Shown: piece after piece, positions 17,246-26,961 of the stretch
Position numbering within the stretch: the stretch's first letter is position 1
Layout: the number at the start of each line of letters is the position of its first letter
Assembly (NCBI RefSeq): GCF_008056315.1
Contig: NZ_VRKQ01000008.1
Coordinates: 1,072,957 to 1,136,956, forward strand
Reading direction: 5' to 3'
Source of the DNA: Seonamhaeicola maritimus
GTDB taxonomy: Bacteria > Bacteroidota > Bacteroidia > Flavobacteriales > Flavobacteriaceae
DNA: 64,000 bases
Notes under the pieces: model-generated
Databases searched by the model: none
What the model saw: only the letters and a program-made list of their open reading frames with translations
Told to the model about the DNA's origin: nothing
Made by a program: the position numbers and the translations under genes

Positions 17246-17299
17246 TTAGGTAGGTTTCTATTACTTTTGCAACACTAACCAACCAGAAACTAGATTTAC

Positions 17300-18097
17300 A
17301 TGGGATTGTTTAAAAAAAATCCTTTCGGACATATACTTTTTCTAAAAAAGTGGCTCATTAGAATTTTGGGTACCATGACTCACAGGCGTTTTCGCGGGTT
17401 TAATGAGTTGCATATCGAAGGGTCTGAAATTATAAAAGACTTACCGGATAAAAATGTACTTTTTATTTCAAATCACCAAACCTATTTTGCCGATGTAGTT
17501 GCTATGTTTCATGTGTTTAATGCTAGTTTAAGCGGACGTGTAGATTCTATTAAAAACGTTGGTTATTTATGGAATCCTAAGCTTAACATTTATTATGTGG
17601 CCGCAAAAGAAACTATGAAAGCTGGTCTGTTACCCAAAATATTAGCTTATGTTGGTTCTGTAAGTATTGAGCGTACTTGGAGATCTGAAGGAAAAGATGT
17701 AAATCGTCAGGTACGTATGAGTGATATTTCCAATATCGGTAAGGCTTTAGATGATGGTTGGGTTATTACCTTTCCGCAAGGCACCACTACACCCTTTAAA
17801 CCTATTCGTAAAGGTACAGCGCATATCATTAAGCGTTATAATCCCGTTGTAGTACCCATTGTTATTGATGGATTCAGAAGGTCTTTTGATAAAAAAGGAT
17901 TACGCATTAAAAAGAAGAATATTCTTCAATCAATGGAGATTAAGCAGCCATTAGAAATTGATTATGAAGTTGAAACCACCGAGGAAATTGTAAAGAAAAT
18001 TGAGTATGCTATTGAGCAGCATCCATCATTTTTAAAAGTATTGACACCGCAACAAATAAAAGAACAAGAGGAGCTTAACAAGCTTAGGGAGTGGTAG
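17300..18097 (+). CDS. 1-acyl-sn-glycerol-3-phosphate acyltransferase (PlsC) family protein
   Basis: 265 residues. The PlsC domain includes FISNHQTYFADVVAMFHV (the His-Asp block, here with five residues between His and Asp instead of the usual four) and FPQGTTTPFKPIRKGTAHI in place of the common FPEGTRS. Both changes are seen directly; their effect on activity is unknown. Family members transfer acyl chains to lysophosphatidate or related lipids at the inner membrane. It follows the NUDIX gene on the same strand. Confidence 0.85.
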   Translation: MGLFKKNPFGHILFLKKWLIRILGTMTHRRFRGFNELHIEGSEIIKDLPDKNVLFISNHQTYFADVVAMFHVFNASLSGRVDSIKNVGYLWNPKLNIYYVAAKETMKAGLLPKILAYVGSVSIERTWRSEGKDVNRQVRMSDISNIGKALDDGWVITFPQGTTTPFKPIRKGTAHIIKRYNPVVVPIVIDGFRRSFDKKGLRIKKKNILQSMEIKQPLEIDYEVETTEEIVKKIEYAIEQHPSFLKVLTPQQIKEQEELNKLREW

Positions 18098-18152
18098 TTT
18101 TTCTTATTGAATAGAGTTTTAATTTATTTAGTCACCATTAAAAATATGTAAC

Positions 18153-18902
18153 ATGAATACAAATATTAACATGGCAGTTCTGATTGATGGTGATAACATA
18201 CCATCTGCAAGGGTAAAGGAGATGATGGAAGAAATTGCCAAATACGGTAACCCAACAATAAAAAGAATTTATGGTGATTGGACAAGACCTGGTTTAAGTA
18301 AATGGAAGAACTTACTTTTAGAAAATGCCATTACTCCAATTCAACAATATGGATACACAACGGGTAAAAACGCCACAGATTCAGCAATGATAATCGATGC
18401 TATGGATATTCTTTATAGCGAAAAAGTTGATGGTTTTTGTCTTGTTTCTAGTGATAGTGATTTTACTAGATTAGCAACTAGATTAAGAGAGGCAGGGATG
18501 CAGGTAATAGGCATGGGTGAAAAGAAGACCCCGAACCCATTTATTGTTGCATGTGATAGGTTTATCTACATAGAAATACTGAAAAAACAGACCGAGGAGA
18601 AAGTTGATAATAAAGAGTCTGATGTAGATAAAATAAGCGAAAAGGAAATACACCTTATCAGAACCACTATTAATGATTTATCTGATGATGATGGTTGGGC
18701 ATTTCTTGGAGATGTTGGAAGTTTAATACAAAAAAAACAACCCAATTTTGATTCAAGGAATTATGGATTTGAAAAATTAACGCCCCTAATTAAATCTACA
18801 GATAGGTTTGATATTGAACAGAGGGAAACTTCAAGAAGTAGGCATAAATTAATTTTTGTAAGAAATAAAAGTAAACGCGCTTCAAAAGCAAAAAAGCGCT
18901 AA
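18153..18902 (+). CDS. NYN nuclease domain protein with C-terminal LOTUS/OST-HTH domain
   Basis: 249 residues. The N-terminal NYN (PIN-like) domain carries the acidic residues LIDGDNIP (Asp residues near 11-13), NATDSAMIIDAMD and VSSDSDFTRLATRLREAG. After a charged linker (KQTEEKVDNKESDVDK), residues ~165-245 form an OST-HTH/LOTUS domain (IHLIRTTINDLSDDDGWAFLGDVG, NYGFEKLTPLI). NYN proteins cut or process RNA; bacterial NYN-LOTUS proteins (LabA-like) are thought to act on RNA, targets unknown. Monocistronic by spacing. Confidence 0.9.
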   Translation: MNTNINMAVLIDGDNIPSARVKEMMEEIAKYGNPTIKRIYGDWTRPGLSKWKNLLLENAITPIQQYGYTTGKNATDSAMIIDAMDILYSEKVDGFCLVSSDSDFTRLATRLREAGMQVIGMGEKKTPNPFIVACDRFIYIEILKKQTEEKVDNKESDVDKISEKEIHLIRTTINDLSDDDGWAFLGDVGSLIQKKQPNFDSRNYGFEKLTPLIKSTDRFDIEQRETSRSRHKLIFVRNKSKRASKAKKR

Positions 18903-19033
18903 AATATTTCAATTTAATTGAGAAACAAGCATTCTATTTTTCTTTTAAATCTAGTTAATAACTACTAATAACTCTACTTCCTAAAAAATACCGAAATTCA
19001 TATTTTGCAGTTCGCATTAATTTAGAATAATAA

Positions 19034-21325
19034 GTGAAAGTCTGTATTGCCGAAAAGCCAAGTGTTGCGAGAGAAATTGCCGTTGTGTTAGGTGCTAAAA
19101 CCAAGCATGATGGTTATTTTGAAGGTAATGGGTATGCAGTAACTTACACATTTGGGCATTTATGTACTTTAAAAGAACCAGTAGATTATAAGCCTTATTG
19201 GAAAAGCTGGGACTTAAACAATTTACCAATGCTGCCGGAAAAGTTTGAAACCAAAGTGGTTTCAAATTCTGGGATTCAAAAGCAATTTAATATTGTAAAA
19301 AGATTATTTGACAAAGCCAATGTTGTTATAAACTGCGGTGATGCAGGGCAAGAAGGAGAGCTTATACAGCGCTGGGTAATGAATGAAGCCAACTATAAGG
19401 GTGAAGTACAACGCCTCTGGATTTCATCGCTTACCACTGAAGCTATTAAGGAAGGTTTTAATAATTTAAAGTCCTCTTCAGATTATGATAATTTGTATTA
19501 CGCTGGTTTCTCACGTGCCATCGGAGATTGGTTGCTCGGTATTAATGCTACCAGACTTTATACTGTAAAGCATGGTGGTTATAAGCAAGTATTGTCAGTT
19601 GGCCGTGTACAAACTCCAACATTGGCTATGGTTGTAAGCCGATTCAAAGAGATTGAAAATTTCAAACCAACACCTTATTGGGAGCTACAAACTAAATATA
19701 GAGACACCCTTTTTAGTTATGAAGAAGGACGCTTTTTTAAAAAGGAAGATGGAGAAGTTTTAGCTGATAAAGTAAACGAAAGCGATTTTGAGATTGTATC
19801 TGTTTCCAAAAAGAAGGGAAAAGAATATGCTCCTAAATTATTCGATTTAACCGGTTTACAAGTCTATTGTAATACGAAATTTGGGTTTTCGGCAGATGAA
19901 ACACTTAAAATTGTACAGTCTTTATACGAGCAAAAAGTAGTTACTTACCCTAGAGTAGATACTACTTTTTTACCAACAGATATTTATCCAAAGGTTGAAG
20001 GCATTCTAAAAAAGCTTACTAATTACTCAAATTTAGTACAACCACTTTTAGGGAAGAATATTAAAAAATCTGCTAAAGTTTTTAATGATAAAAAAGTAAC
20101 AGATCATCACGCTATAATTCCAACGGGAATACAGTCTAGATTACAATCCAATCAACAGCAAGTGTATGACATTATTACTAGACGTTTTATTGCGGTTTTC
20201 TATGATGATTGTTCTGTAGCTAATACCAATGTAGTCGGAAAAGCAGCAGATGTATCTTTTAAAACTACGGGGAAAGAGATTTTAGAAAAAGGTTGGCGCG
20301 TGGTTTTTGAATCTCCAAATACAAAAGAAAAGGAACCAAATATATTACCAACTTTTGTTGAAGGGGAAAAAGGTCCACATGAGCCAACGTTTGTAGAAAA
20401 ACAAACCAAACCACCCAATCAGTTTACTGAGGCGTCTTTGTTACGTGCAATGGAAACGGCTGGTAAGCAGGTTGAAGATGACGAAATGCGAGATTTAATG
20501 AAAGAGAACGGTATTGGTAGACCTTCAACACGAGCTAATATTATTGAAACGCTTTTCAAGCGGAAGTATATCAAGCGAAATAAAAAGCAAGTTTTACCAA
20601 CAGAAACTGGAATTCAATTGATTGATACCATACAAAATAGCTTATTGAAATCTGCTGAACTCACTGGTCGTTGGGAAAAGCAATTAAAAGATATTGAAAA
20701 AGGCGATTTTAGCGCAGGAGCTTTTATAAAAAATATGAAGCGCATGGTAGATGCTTTGGTTTATGAAGTGCGCAGTGAAACCAAGCGTGCTAATATTTCG
20801 TCTGAAGCAAATGCAAAAAAGAAAAAGGTTAAAGCAAATGTCCAAAAAGTAACTGGAATAACGGTTGAAGGGTGCCCAAAATGTAAACAAGGTAAGGTTA
20901 TAAAAGGTAAATCTGCCTATGGCTGTAGTGTCTATAAAACAGGATGTGATTTTAAATTACCCTTTAAAGTTTATGGAAAGAAGATTTCTGAAAAACAGTT
21001 TGTGAGATTGCTTAAAAAGGGGAGTACTGTTAATTTAAAAGGTTTTAAAACCGAATCCGGAACTGTTGAAGGTTTATTACGTTTTGATGATAAGTTTCAA
21101 TTAAAGTTAGAGCCTAAACAAACACCTATAAAAACAAAGCCCGGAGAAATGTTGTGCCCTAAATGTGAAAAAGGTACTGTGGTAAAAGGGAAAACAGCTT
21201 ATGGTTGTTCTGAATATAAATCGGGGTGCGACTTTAAAGTGTTTTTTGATGTGGTTAGACAAAAAATTAATGGGCAACAAGTCACCAAAGAATTGGTGTA
21301 TAAAATATTAAATGGAAACTTCTAA
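19034..21325 (+). CDS. topB: Type IA DNA topoisomerase, topoisomerase III class
   Basis: 763 residues, GTG start (VCIAEKPSVAREIA, the canonical TOPRIM beginning). TOPRIM acidic residues lie in NCGDAGQEGELIQRW. The active-site tyrosine is in VTYPRVDTTFLP. The fold-closing motifs SVGRVQTPTLAMV and GIGRPSTRANIIE are present. The C-terminus has two tandem cysteine-rich units (CPKCKQGKVIKGKSAYGCS...GCDFK and CPKCEKGTVVKGKTAYGCS...GCDFK) in place of classical zinc ribbons. The enzyme relaxes or decatenates DNA by single-strand passage. The next gene overlaps by 14 bases. Confidence 0.93.
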   Translation: MKVCIAEKPSVAREIAVVLGAKTKHDGYFEGNGYAVTYTFGHLCTLKEPVDYKPYWKSWDLNNLPMLPEKFETKVVSNSGIQKQFNIVKRLFDKANVVINCGDAGQEGELIQRWVMNEANYKGEVQRLWISSLTTEAIKEGFNNLKSSSDYDNLYYAGFSRAIGDWLLGINATRLYTVKHGGYKQVLSVGRVQTPTLAMVVSRFKEIENFKPTPYWELQTKYRDTLFSYEEGRFFKKEDGEVLADKVNESDFEIVSVSKKKGKEYAPKLFDLTGLQVYCNTKFGFSADETLKIVQSLYEQKVVTYPRVDTTFLPTDIYPKVEGILKKLTNYSNLVQPLLGKNIKKSAKVFNDKKVTDHHAIIPTGIQSRLQSNQQQVYDIITRRFIAVFYDDCSVANTNVVGKAADVSFKTTGKEILEKGWRVVFESPNTKEKEPNILPTFVEGEKGPHEPTFVEKQTKPPNQFTEASLLRAMETAGKQVEDDEMRDLMKENGIGRPSTRANIIETLFKRKYIKRNKKQVLPTETGIQLIDTIQNSLLKSAELTGRWEKQLKDIEKGDFSAGAFIKNMKRMVDALVYEVRSETKRANISSEANAKKKKVKANVQKVTGITVEGCPKCKQGKVIKGKSAYGCSVYKTGCDFKLPFKVYGKKISEKQFVRLLKKGSTVNLKGFKTESGTVEGLLRFDDKFQLKLEPKQTPIKTKPGEMLCPKCEKGTVVKGKTAYGCSEYKSGCDFKVFFDVVRQKINGQQVTKELVYKILNGNF

Positions 21326-21905
21326 AAGCCATAGGCATTTTATAATATACAAACCTTTTGGCTATTTAAGTCAATTTAAAAGTCAGGATTCTAAGCAACA
21401 GAAGAAACAGTTTTTAGGGGAGTTATGCGAATTTCCAGAAGGGATTATGGCAATAGGTAGATTAGATGAAAAATCTGAAGGTTTGTTGTTATTGACTACT
21501 GATGGAAAGATGAGCGACTTTATTAATAGTCAGAAAGTAGAGAAAGAATATTATGCTCAACTGGATGGTGATATTTCTAATGGAGCTATTGAGCAACTGA
21601 AATCTGGTGTTGAGATTGGATTTAATGGCAAAAAATATCAAACCAAACCTTGTAAAGTTTTTAGACTTAAGGATATTCCTGAATTACCAATTAGGTCAAA
21701 AAATATACGTGATGATAGGCACGGACCAACAAGTTGGATTTCGGTTACGCTTAAAGAAGGTAAGTTTCGCCAGGTACGAAAAATGACCTCGGCAGTCGGG
21801 TTTCCAACCTTACGGTTGGTGCGTGTTAGAGTGGGTAATATCTTGCTCGATAATATGCAGGTTGGTGATGTTATTGAGATGGCAGATTTTCGCGTTAGAG
21901 ATTGA
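21312..21905 (+). CDS. RsuA/RluE-type rRNA pseudouridine synthase
   Basis: 197 residues, no S4 domain. The catalytic motif is AIGRLDEKSEGLLLLT with the conserved Asp; other family blocks are FIIYKPFGYLSQF, KFRQVRKMTSAVGFPTLRLVRVRVG. Closest in layout to RluE, which modifies 23S rRNA U2457 in E. coli; target here inferred. It overlaps the topoisomerase gene by 14 bases, which suggests cotranslation. A hairpin follows the stop. Confidence 0.88.
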   Translation: METSKSHRHFIIYKPFGYLSQFKSQDSKQQKKQFLGELCEFPEGIMAIGRLDEKSEGLLLLTTDGKMSDFINSQKVEKEYYAQLDGDISNGAIEQLKSGVEIGFNGKKYQTKPCKVFRLKDIPELPIRSKNIRDDRHGPTSWISVTLKEGKFRQVRKMTSAVGFPTLRLVRVRVGNILLDNMQVGDVIEMADFRVRD

Positions 21906-21908
21906 AGG

Positions 21909-21952
21909 AAGTTACCTTGTAGTTCGGAAAGTCCAAATCGACATGGTAACTT
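21909..21952. terminator. Hairpin between convergent genes, possible terminator
   Basis: AAGTTACC (21909-21916) pairs with GGTAACTT (21945-21952), with partial pairing inside. There is no long U-run after it, so termination is only a possibility. Confidence 0.35.
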
Positions 21953-21961
21953 TCAAATATA

Positions 21962-22591
21962 TTAAACCTCTAATTTTTTAAGTTCTTTGTAATTTCGGTT
22001 TAGTCGCTTTAATAATAGACCGTAAATAAGCTTGTAAAATAACCAAATAACTACTACCAGAACACCAGTAAAAATAACGCTTAATCCAATTATAATCATC
22101 ATACCTTTATCGCCAGTTTTTTCAATAAAACTAACGGCTTCAGGGTCGTTGTGGAGTGAGTAATAAACACCTATTATCATTGAAACACCGGCCATTATTA
22201 AATTGTAGAGCACATAATATTTAATTACTTTTCTAGTTCTTATAATGGTCTCCATCAGGCGCTTTGCGCTGTCCGTAACCGAAATAGATTTGTATGAATT
22301 GTAAAGCAGAAAAATGAAAAGTAAAATTACGGCATAACTAAAGATAGTTAACCCAACTAAGGCGCTATCTGAATAAACCATGTTCATTCTTTCTCTGTAG
22401 CTATCTGAAAGAAAATAGGGGATGGAATTTATTAAAATCCAAAAAAATAATTCTGCAACACTTATATAAAATAAAAGCTTAACAATAGAAGACGATTTTT
22501 TATTCAACATGGGTAAGATATCTTTTGCAGATAGCTTATCATGCGTTTCTTTTTTATTCCAATCTTTCTTTAATAAATCTAATTCATCCAT
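21962..22591 (-). CDS. Membrane protein paired with an ECF sigma factor
   Basis: 209 residues. A cytoplasmic N-terminal segment (MDELDLLKKDWNKKETHDKLSAKDILPML) is followed by about four membrane helices (38-62, 80-100, 119-143, 158-185) and a basic C-terminal tail. It begins 4 bases after the sigma gene's stop, which suggests it is the membrane anti-sigma partner. It lacks a recognisable zinc anti-sigma motif, so the function rests on position only. Confidence 0.65.
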   Translation of the reverse strand: MDELDLLKKDWNKKETHDKLSAKDILPMLNKKSSSIVKLLFYISVAELFFWILINSIPYFLSDSYRERMNMVYSDSALVGLTIFSYAVILLFIFLLYNSYKSISVTDSAKRLMETIIRTRKVIKYYVLYNLIMAGVSMIIGVYYSLHNDPEAVSFIEKTGDKGMMIIIGLSVIFTGVLVVVIWLFYKLIYGLLLKRLNRNYKELKKLEV

Positions 22592-22595
22592 AGTT

Positions 22596-23090
22596 TTACG
22601 GATTTAAAATGGTTCTTAGCTTCTTCTTAATTCGGTTCATTTTCACTCGGGCATTCACTTCACTTATCCCCATTGTTTCACTTATTTCTCTGTAGTCCTT
22701 ATCTTCTAAATACAAGAAAACAAGTGCTTTTTCAATATCATTTAATTGGTGTACAGCTTTATAAAGAACTTTTAATTGTTGTTCTTCAGTATCATCATAT
22801 TCTTCAGATTTCATTTTAAAAGATACACCTTCAAAATCTTGAGTGGTGATTGTTCTTTTAGACTTACGGTATAAAGTAATTGCAGTATTTAAACCAACTC
22901 TGTACATCCAGGTGCTAAATTTAGAATCGCCACGAAACTTAGGGTATGCTTTCCAAAGTTGAATGGTGATTTCTTGAAATAAATCATTATGTGCATCATA
23001 ATTATTAGTGTACAATCTGCACACCTTGTGTATAATATTTTGATGCTTTTCAAGCAGTTCTACAAAATTCTGTTCTAATTCGTTTTTCAA
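22596..23090 (-). CDS. ECF-type RNA polymerase sigma factor
   Basis: 164 residues, the normal length. Region 2 is seen as DLFQEITIQLWKAYPKFRGDSKFSTWMYRVGLNTAI and region 4 as LNDIEKALVFLYLEDKDYREISETMGISEVNARVKMNRIKKKL. It directs RNA polymerase to a specialised promoter set, usually held inactive by a membrane partner, here presumably the protein encoded 4 bases downstream. Divergent from the TonB-dependent receptor gene across a 477-base gap. Confidence 0.93.
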   Translation of the reverse strand: MKNELEQNFVELLEKHQNIIHKVCRLYTNNYDAHNDLFQEITIQLWKAYPKFRGDSKFSTWMYRVGLNTAITLYRKSKRTITTQDFEGVSFKMKSEEYDDTEEQQLKVLYKAVHQLNDIEKALVFLYLEDKDYREISETMGISEVNARVKMNRIKKKLRTILNP

Positions 23091-23567
23091 TATGATGGTT
23101 TAGTTAATAGGTAAGTAGCTTGATGGTTTAAATTGTTACAGTAATTGCAGAAAATAAAGTTTCTAAAAATAGATTGATATTGATTTTTATAAAATATACT
23201 CAAAATTTAATATGTTAAAGAAAAGAGTTAGGTGTGTAGGTTTATTTGAATGATAATTAAATAATTAAACCTTTATTATAGATAAAATCTATCGTTGGTA
23301 TTTTGTGATTTTTATTACTATTTATTTACTAATATATAAAAAAATAATAAAATAAAATTCCGACATTCTTTCTAATAATATTAAACAATCTCTATGATGG
23401 ATACTTTACTTTTTTTAGAGGAAATTCCAGAAAATAAATAAGACTTTTTAAGTCAATTTTTCAATTCATCCATAAGAATTTACAGTTCGGTTATTTTCTG
23501 TTTTTTCATAAAAAGATCTATCGCACATTTGTTTCATCAAACAAAAAACGAATAGAATAATTTAATC
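23091..23567. other. 477-base intergenic region between sigma factor and TonB-dependent receptor
   Basis: No convincing open reading frame. It is very AT-rich on the sigma-factor side (runs such as AAAAAATAATAAAATAAAATT near 23338-23358) and carries the LytTR-like boxes and promoter of the receptor gene in its last 110 bases. The middle part, about 23150-23450, shows no feature I can name. Confidence 0.6.
23461..23536 (+). promoter_or_regulatory. Promoter of the TonB-dependent receptor with tandem LytTR-like boxes
   Basis: Two 9-bp boxes, TCAATTCAT (23461-23469) and ACAGTTCGG (23482-23490), lie 21 bases apart. The second fits the published LytTR-type consensus [TA][AC][CA]GTTN[AG][TG] fully and the first with one change. 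A -7-like CACATTTG ends at 23531, 33 bases after the second box. The same architecture with the same offsets stands before the gene at 32895 (boxes 32779-32808). Confidence 0.6.
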
Positions 23568-25721
23568 ATGAAACAACTAATCATCATTTTAATCGCACTT
23601 CTTAGTTTTCAATTACAAGCACAAACCACTATTAATGGAAAAGTGCTTAATACTAAATATCAACCCATTGCAGGTGCCAATATTTATTTAGAAGGTACTT
23701 ATGATGGTAGTACTTCTGATGACACAGGTACTTTTTCATTTAAAACCTCAGAGACTGACACTCAAACCTTAATAGTTTCCTATTTATCTTATGAAACTTT
23801 TACTATGGTTGGTGATCTTTCTTTTATGAAAGATTTGACTATTAAACTTCGTGAAGACGTTAATACTTTGGATGCCGTAGTGCTTTCTGCTGGAACATTT
23901 TCTGCTGGTGATAATAGTAAAGTGAATGTACTTAACCCTTTAGATGTAGTTACCACAGCTAGTGCCTTGGGCGATTTTGTTGGTGCCTTACAAACCCTTC
24001 CTGGAACATCAACTGTTTCTGAAGACGGTCGATTATTTGTGCGTGGAGGTGATGCCAACGAAACACAAATTTTTATTGATGGTATTCGTGTATTTACACC
24101 TTATACACCAACAACCAATAATGCTCCAACTCGTGGACGTTATTCTCCATTTTTATTTGATGGTATTACGTTTTCAACCGGTGGTTATTCTGCAGAATAT
24201 GGTCAAGCTCTATCAAGTGTTTTACTATTAAATACTATAGATGAGCCAGATCAGGATAAAACCGATATTGGAATTATGAGTGTGGGGGCCGCTTTAGGCA
24301 ATACGCAAAAATGGGAAAAAAGTTCGTTGAGTGTAAACGCATCATACATAAACTTAGCACCTTACATTGCTTTATTTCCAGATAGAAACGATTGGAAGAA
24401 ACCTTTTGAAACTGTTTCAGGAGAAGCAGTATTTAGACAGAAAACGAATAATGGTTTATTTAAACTTTACGGAGCTTTCGATGCTTCAAATTTCGAATTA
24501 ACTCAAGAAGATATTAATTATCCTGATGGTGCTCATTTTAAATTGAATAATGAAAATTTTTATGTAAATGGATCGTACACAGGAAAATTAAATGATACTT
24601 GGACCATGTTTAGTGGGCTTAGTTTTACACATGCCAACAATAGAATTAATTTTGAAGATAATGATATTGACGATACGGAAAACTCTTTCCACGCGAAAAT
24701 GAAATTTAAAAATCGTATCAGTAATAGATTCAAACTGTATTTTGGAGCAGAGTATTTTGCAACCGATTTCGGTGAGACTTTTCAAAATATTGAAGTAGAT
24801 AAAGTAGGTTACGGTTATGATAATAATATTGCGGCTGCATTTGCAGAGGCAGATATTTTTGTTTCAAAACAGTTAGCGTTTAAAACGGGATTAAGGGCCG
24901 AGTATAGTGATATTTTTAAAGATTTTACCGTAGCCCCAAGATTGTCTTTGGCCTATAAAATTTGTAATAAGAGCCAGTTATCATTGGCCTACGGGAATTT
25001 TTACCAAAACCCGTCTAGTAACGTGTTGAAGTTTGAACAAGATTTAAAACCTCAAAATACCTCACATTATATTATGAACTATCAATACAATGCTGATAGA
25101 CGTATTTTTAGAGCCGAAGCTTACTATAAGAAGTATAATAACTTAGTGAAATACGATACTGATTTTGCTAGCTTCAACAGTAATTATGATAATTCAGGAG
25201 TTGGGTATGCAAAGGGTATAGATTTCTTTTGGAGAGATAGTAATTCTATTAAAAACTTCGATTATTGGTTAAGCTATTCCTTTCTAGATACCAAGCGTAA
25301 TTACAACAATTATACTTTGGAAGCAGAACCAAATTTTGCTAACAAGCATAACTTGTCTGTGGTTGGTAAATATTTTATAACCGATTGGAAAAGTCAGGTT
25401 GGGTTTAGCTATGGATTTGCTTCTGGAAGAACATATACCAATCCGAATATTCCTGGGTTTTTAAATGAAAAAACAAAGTCTTTTAATAGTTTAAGTTTGA
25501 ACTGGGCGTATTTAATTTCTCAACAAAAAATACTCTATGCCTCTGTAAATAATGTATTAGGATTTAAAAATATTAATGGTTATCAATATTCTAATACACC
25601 TGATTTAAATGGTAATTTTAACCGACGTGCATTGACACCCGCAGCAGATCAGTTCTTTTTTATTGGATTCTTTTGGACGATTAGTACAGATAAAACAAGT
25701 AATCAGTTAGATAATCTGTAG
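23568..25721 (+). CDS. TonB-dependent outer membrane receptor with carboxypeptidase-like N-terminal domain
   Basis: 717 residues. Signal peptide MKQLIIILIALLSFQLQAQ, then a CarboxypepD_reg-like domain (INGKVLNTKYQPIAGANIYLEG...FSFKT), a plug domain (LQTLPGTSTVSEDGRLFVRGGDANE, IFIDGIRVF) and a beta-barrel to the end (TPAADQFFFIGFFWTIS). It should import a ligand across the outer membrane using TonB energy. No SusD partner follows, so it is not a standard polysaccharide-locus pair. The promoter resembles that of the 2TM/LytTR operon, suggesting control by that regulator. Ligand unknown. Confidence 0.92.
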   Translation: MKQLIIILIALLSFQLQAQTTINGKVLNTKYQPIAGANIYLEGTYDGSTSDDTGTFSFKTSETDTQTLIVSYLSYETFTMVGDLSFMKDLTIKLREDVNTLDAVVLSAGTFSAGDNSKVNVLNPLDVVTTASALGDFVGALQTLPGTSTVSEDGRLFVRGGDANETQIFIDGIRVFTPYTPTTNNAPTRGRYSPFLFDGITFSTGGYSAEYGQALSSVLLLNTIDEPDQDKTDIGIMSVGAALGNTQKWEKSSLSVNASYINLAPYIALFPDRNDWKKPFETVSGEAVFRQKTNNGLFKLYGAFDASNFELTQEDINYPDGAHFKLNNENFYVNGSYTGKLNDTWTMFSGLSFTHANNRINFEDNDIDDTENSFHAKMKFKNRISNRFKLYFGAEYFATDFGETFQNIEVDKVGYGYDNNIAAAFAEADIFVSKQLAFKTGLRAEYSDIFKDFTVAPRLSLAYKICNKSQLSLAYGNFYQNPSSNVLKFEQDLKPQNTSHYIMNYQYNADRRIFRAEAYYKKYNNLVKYDTDFASFNSNYDNSGVGYAKGIDFFWRDSNSIKNFDYWLSYSFLDTKRNYNNYTLEAEPNFANKHNLSVVGKYFITDWKSQVGFSYGFASGRTYTNPNIPGFLNEKTKSFNSLSLNWAYLISQQKILYASVNNVLGFKNINGYQYSNTPDLNGNFNRRALTPAADQFFFIGFFWTISTDKTSNQLDNL

Positions 25722-25752
25722 GAGATATGTTTTACAAACCGTTTTGATTAAA

Positions 25753-26757
25753 CTATCTCCTTATAGCTCCTGAGGTGTCACCTTCCATTAAGCTAAGAAC
25801 GTTGTCTAATGAAACCATATTAACATCACCAGGAACTGTATGTTTAAGGGCGCAAGCTGCTGTAGCAAAACTTATAGCTTGTTGGTCATTATCATAATGT
25901 AATAAGCCATATATTAATCCTGAAGCAAAAGCATCACCAGTTCCAACACGGTCTATAATATGTGTGATGTTAAGCATGTCTGATTTAATATAATCTTGAC
26001 CATTCCATATTTTACCCTGAATTTGATGATGGGAGGCGCTAATAGTTCTTCTAGTTTTTCTAACTACTTTTTTAATTCTTGGGTATTTTTCCATGAGTAG
26101 TTTAGCAGAAGATTGAAATTTTTTACCTAGTTCTCCAAGGCCAAACATTTCATTTATTCCTCTGCTGCTTGTAATTACTATATCGCAATTTTGAGCTAAT
26201 TCTGGAATAACTTCTTGCATGGTTTTTCCATATTTCCACATGTTTTTACGAGAATTAATATCACCGGAAACAGTTATTCCCATTTTATTAGCAGTTTTAA
26301 TGGCATCAAGTAAACACATAGTTGCACCATTTGAAATGGCAGGCGTAATTCCTGTCCAATGAAACCAATCGGCATCTTTAAGAACATCTTCCCAATCTAT
26401 CATTGATGGTTCAATTAAAGAAAAAGCAGATCCTTCTCTTTCATAAATAACTTCACTCGGTCTATGCACTGCACCTTTTTCTAAAAAGTATTTACCCATC
26501 ATTTTATCACCATAAATAACATGCTCTGTGCTTAACCAATGTTTACGTAAAAATTGAGTTGCGGCTTTACCAAGGGCATTGTCAGGGAAACGAGTAACAT
26601 GTCCAGCTTTCATGCCTAAGTAGGCACATGAAATGGCTACATTAGCTTCCCCACCACCATAAACAAGCTCAAGAGAATTTGCTTGAGAAAATTTTGAATA
26701 TCCTGGGGGAGATAAACGCATCATTACTTCTCCAAATGTGATTACTTTTTTAGCCAT
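25753..26757 (-). CDS. kdgK: PfkB-family sugar kinase, 2-keto-3-deoxygluconate kinase type (copy 1)
   Basis: 334 residues. Ribokinase-fold features: ITFGEVMMRLSPPGYSKFSQA, YGGGEANVAISCAYLG and the anion-hole/catalytic motif GTGDAFASGLIYGLL with the catalytic Asp. In Bacteroidetes this subgroup phosphorylates 2-keto-3-deoxygluconate from uronate breakdown; that specificity is inferred. A second kinase of identical length and the same motif order is encoded at 30060. The stop overlaps a short inverted repeat with the receptor 3' region. Confidence 0.82.
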   Translation of the reverse strand: MAKKVITFGEVMMRLSPPGYSKFSQANSLELVYGGGEANVAISCAYLGMKAGHVTRFPDNALGKAATQFLRKHWLSTEHVIYGDKMMGKYFLEKGAVHRPSEVIYEREGSAFSLIEPSMIDWEDVLKDADWFHWTGITPAISNGATMCLLDAIKTANKMGITVSGDINSRKNMWKYGKTMQEVIPELAQNCDIVITSSRGINEMFGLGELGKKFQSSAKLLMEKYPRIKKVVRKTRRTISASHHQIQGKIWNGQDYIKSDMLNITHIIDRVGTGDAFASGLIYGLLHYDNDQQAISFATAACALKHTVPGDVNMVSLDNVLSLMEGDTSGAIRR

Positions 26758-26961
26758 ATTGTATTTTTAAATTTTGTTAAATATAGTTTTTGGTATATTA
26801 CAATAAACGTTTAAAAATAAAATAAAAATATAATAATTAAATGTGCCTTCAGTTTTTGTATAACTTGAATAGTAACTTAATAAGTTACCAATTATTACCT
26901 TAACTTACATGCATTACAATCAAGTAGTTTACATTACTATAAAATGTAATGATTCCTTCTT

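Noticed and set aside
25721-25760. Inverted repeat GGAGATA/TATCTCC at the receptor/kinase 3' junction as a terminator
   Set aside because: Short stem with a long loop and no U-run; it overlaps the kinase stop codon.
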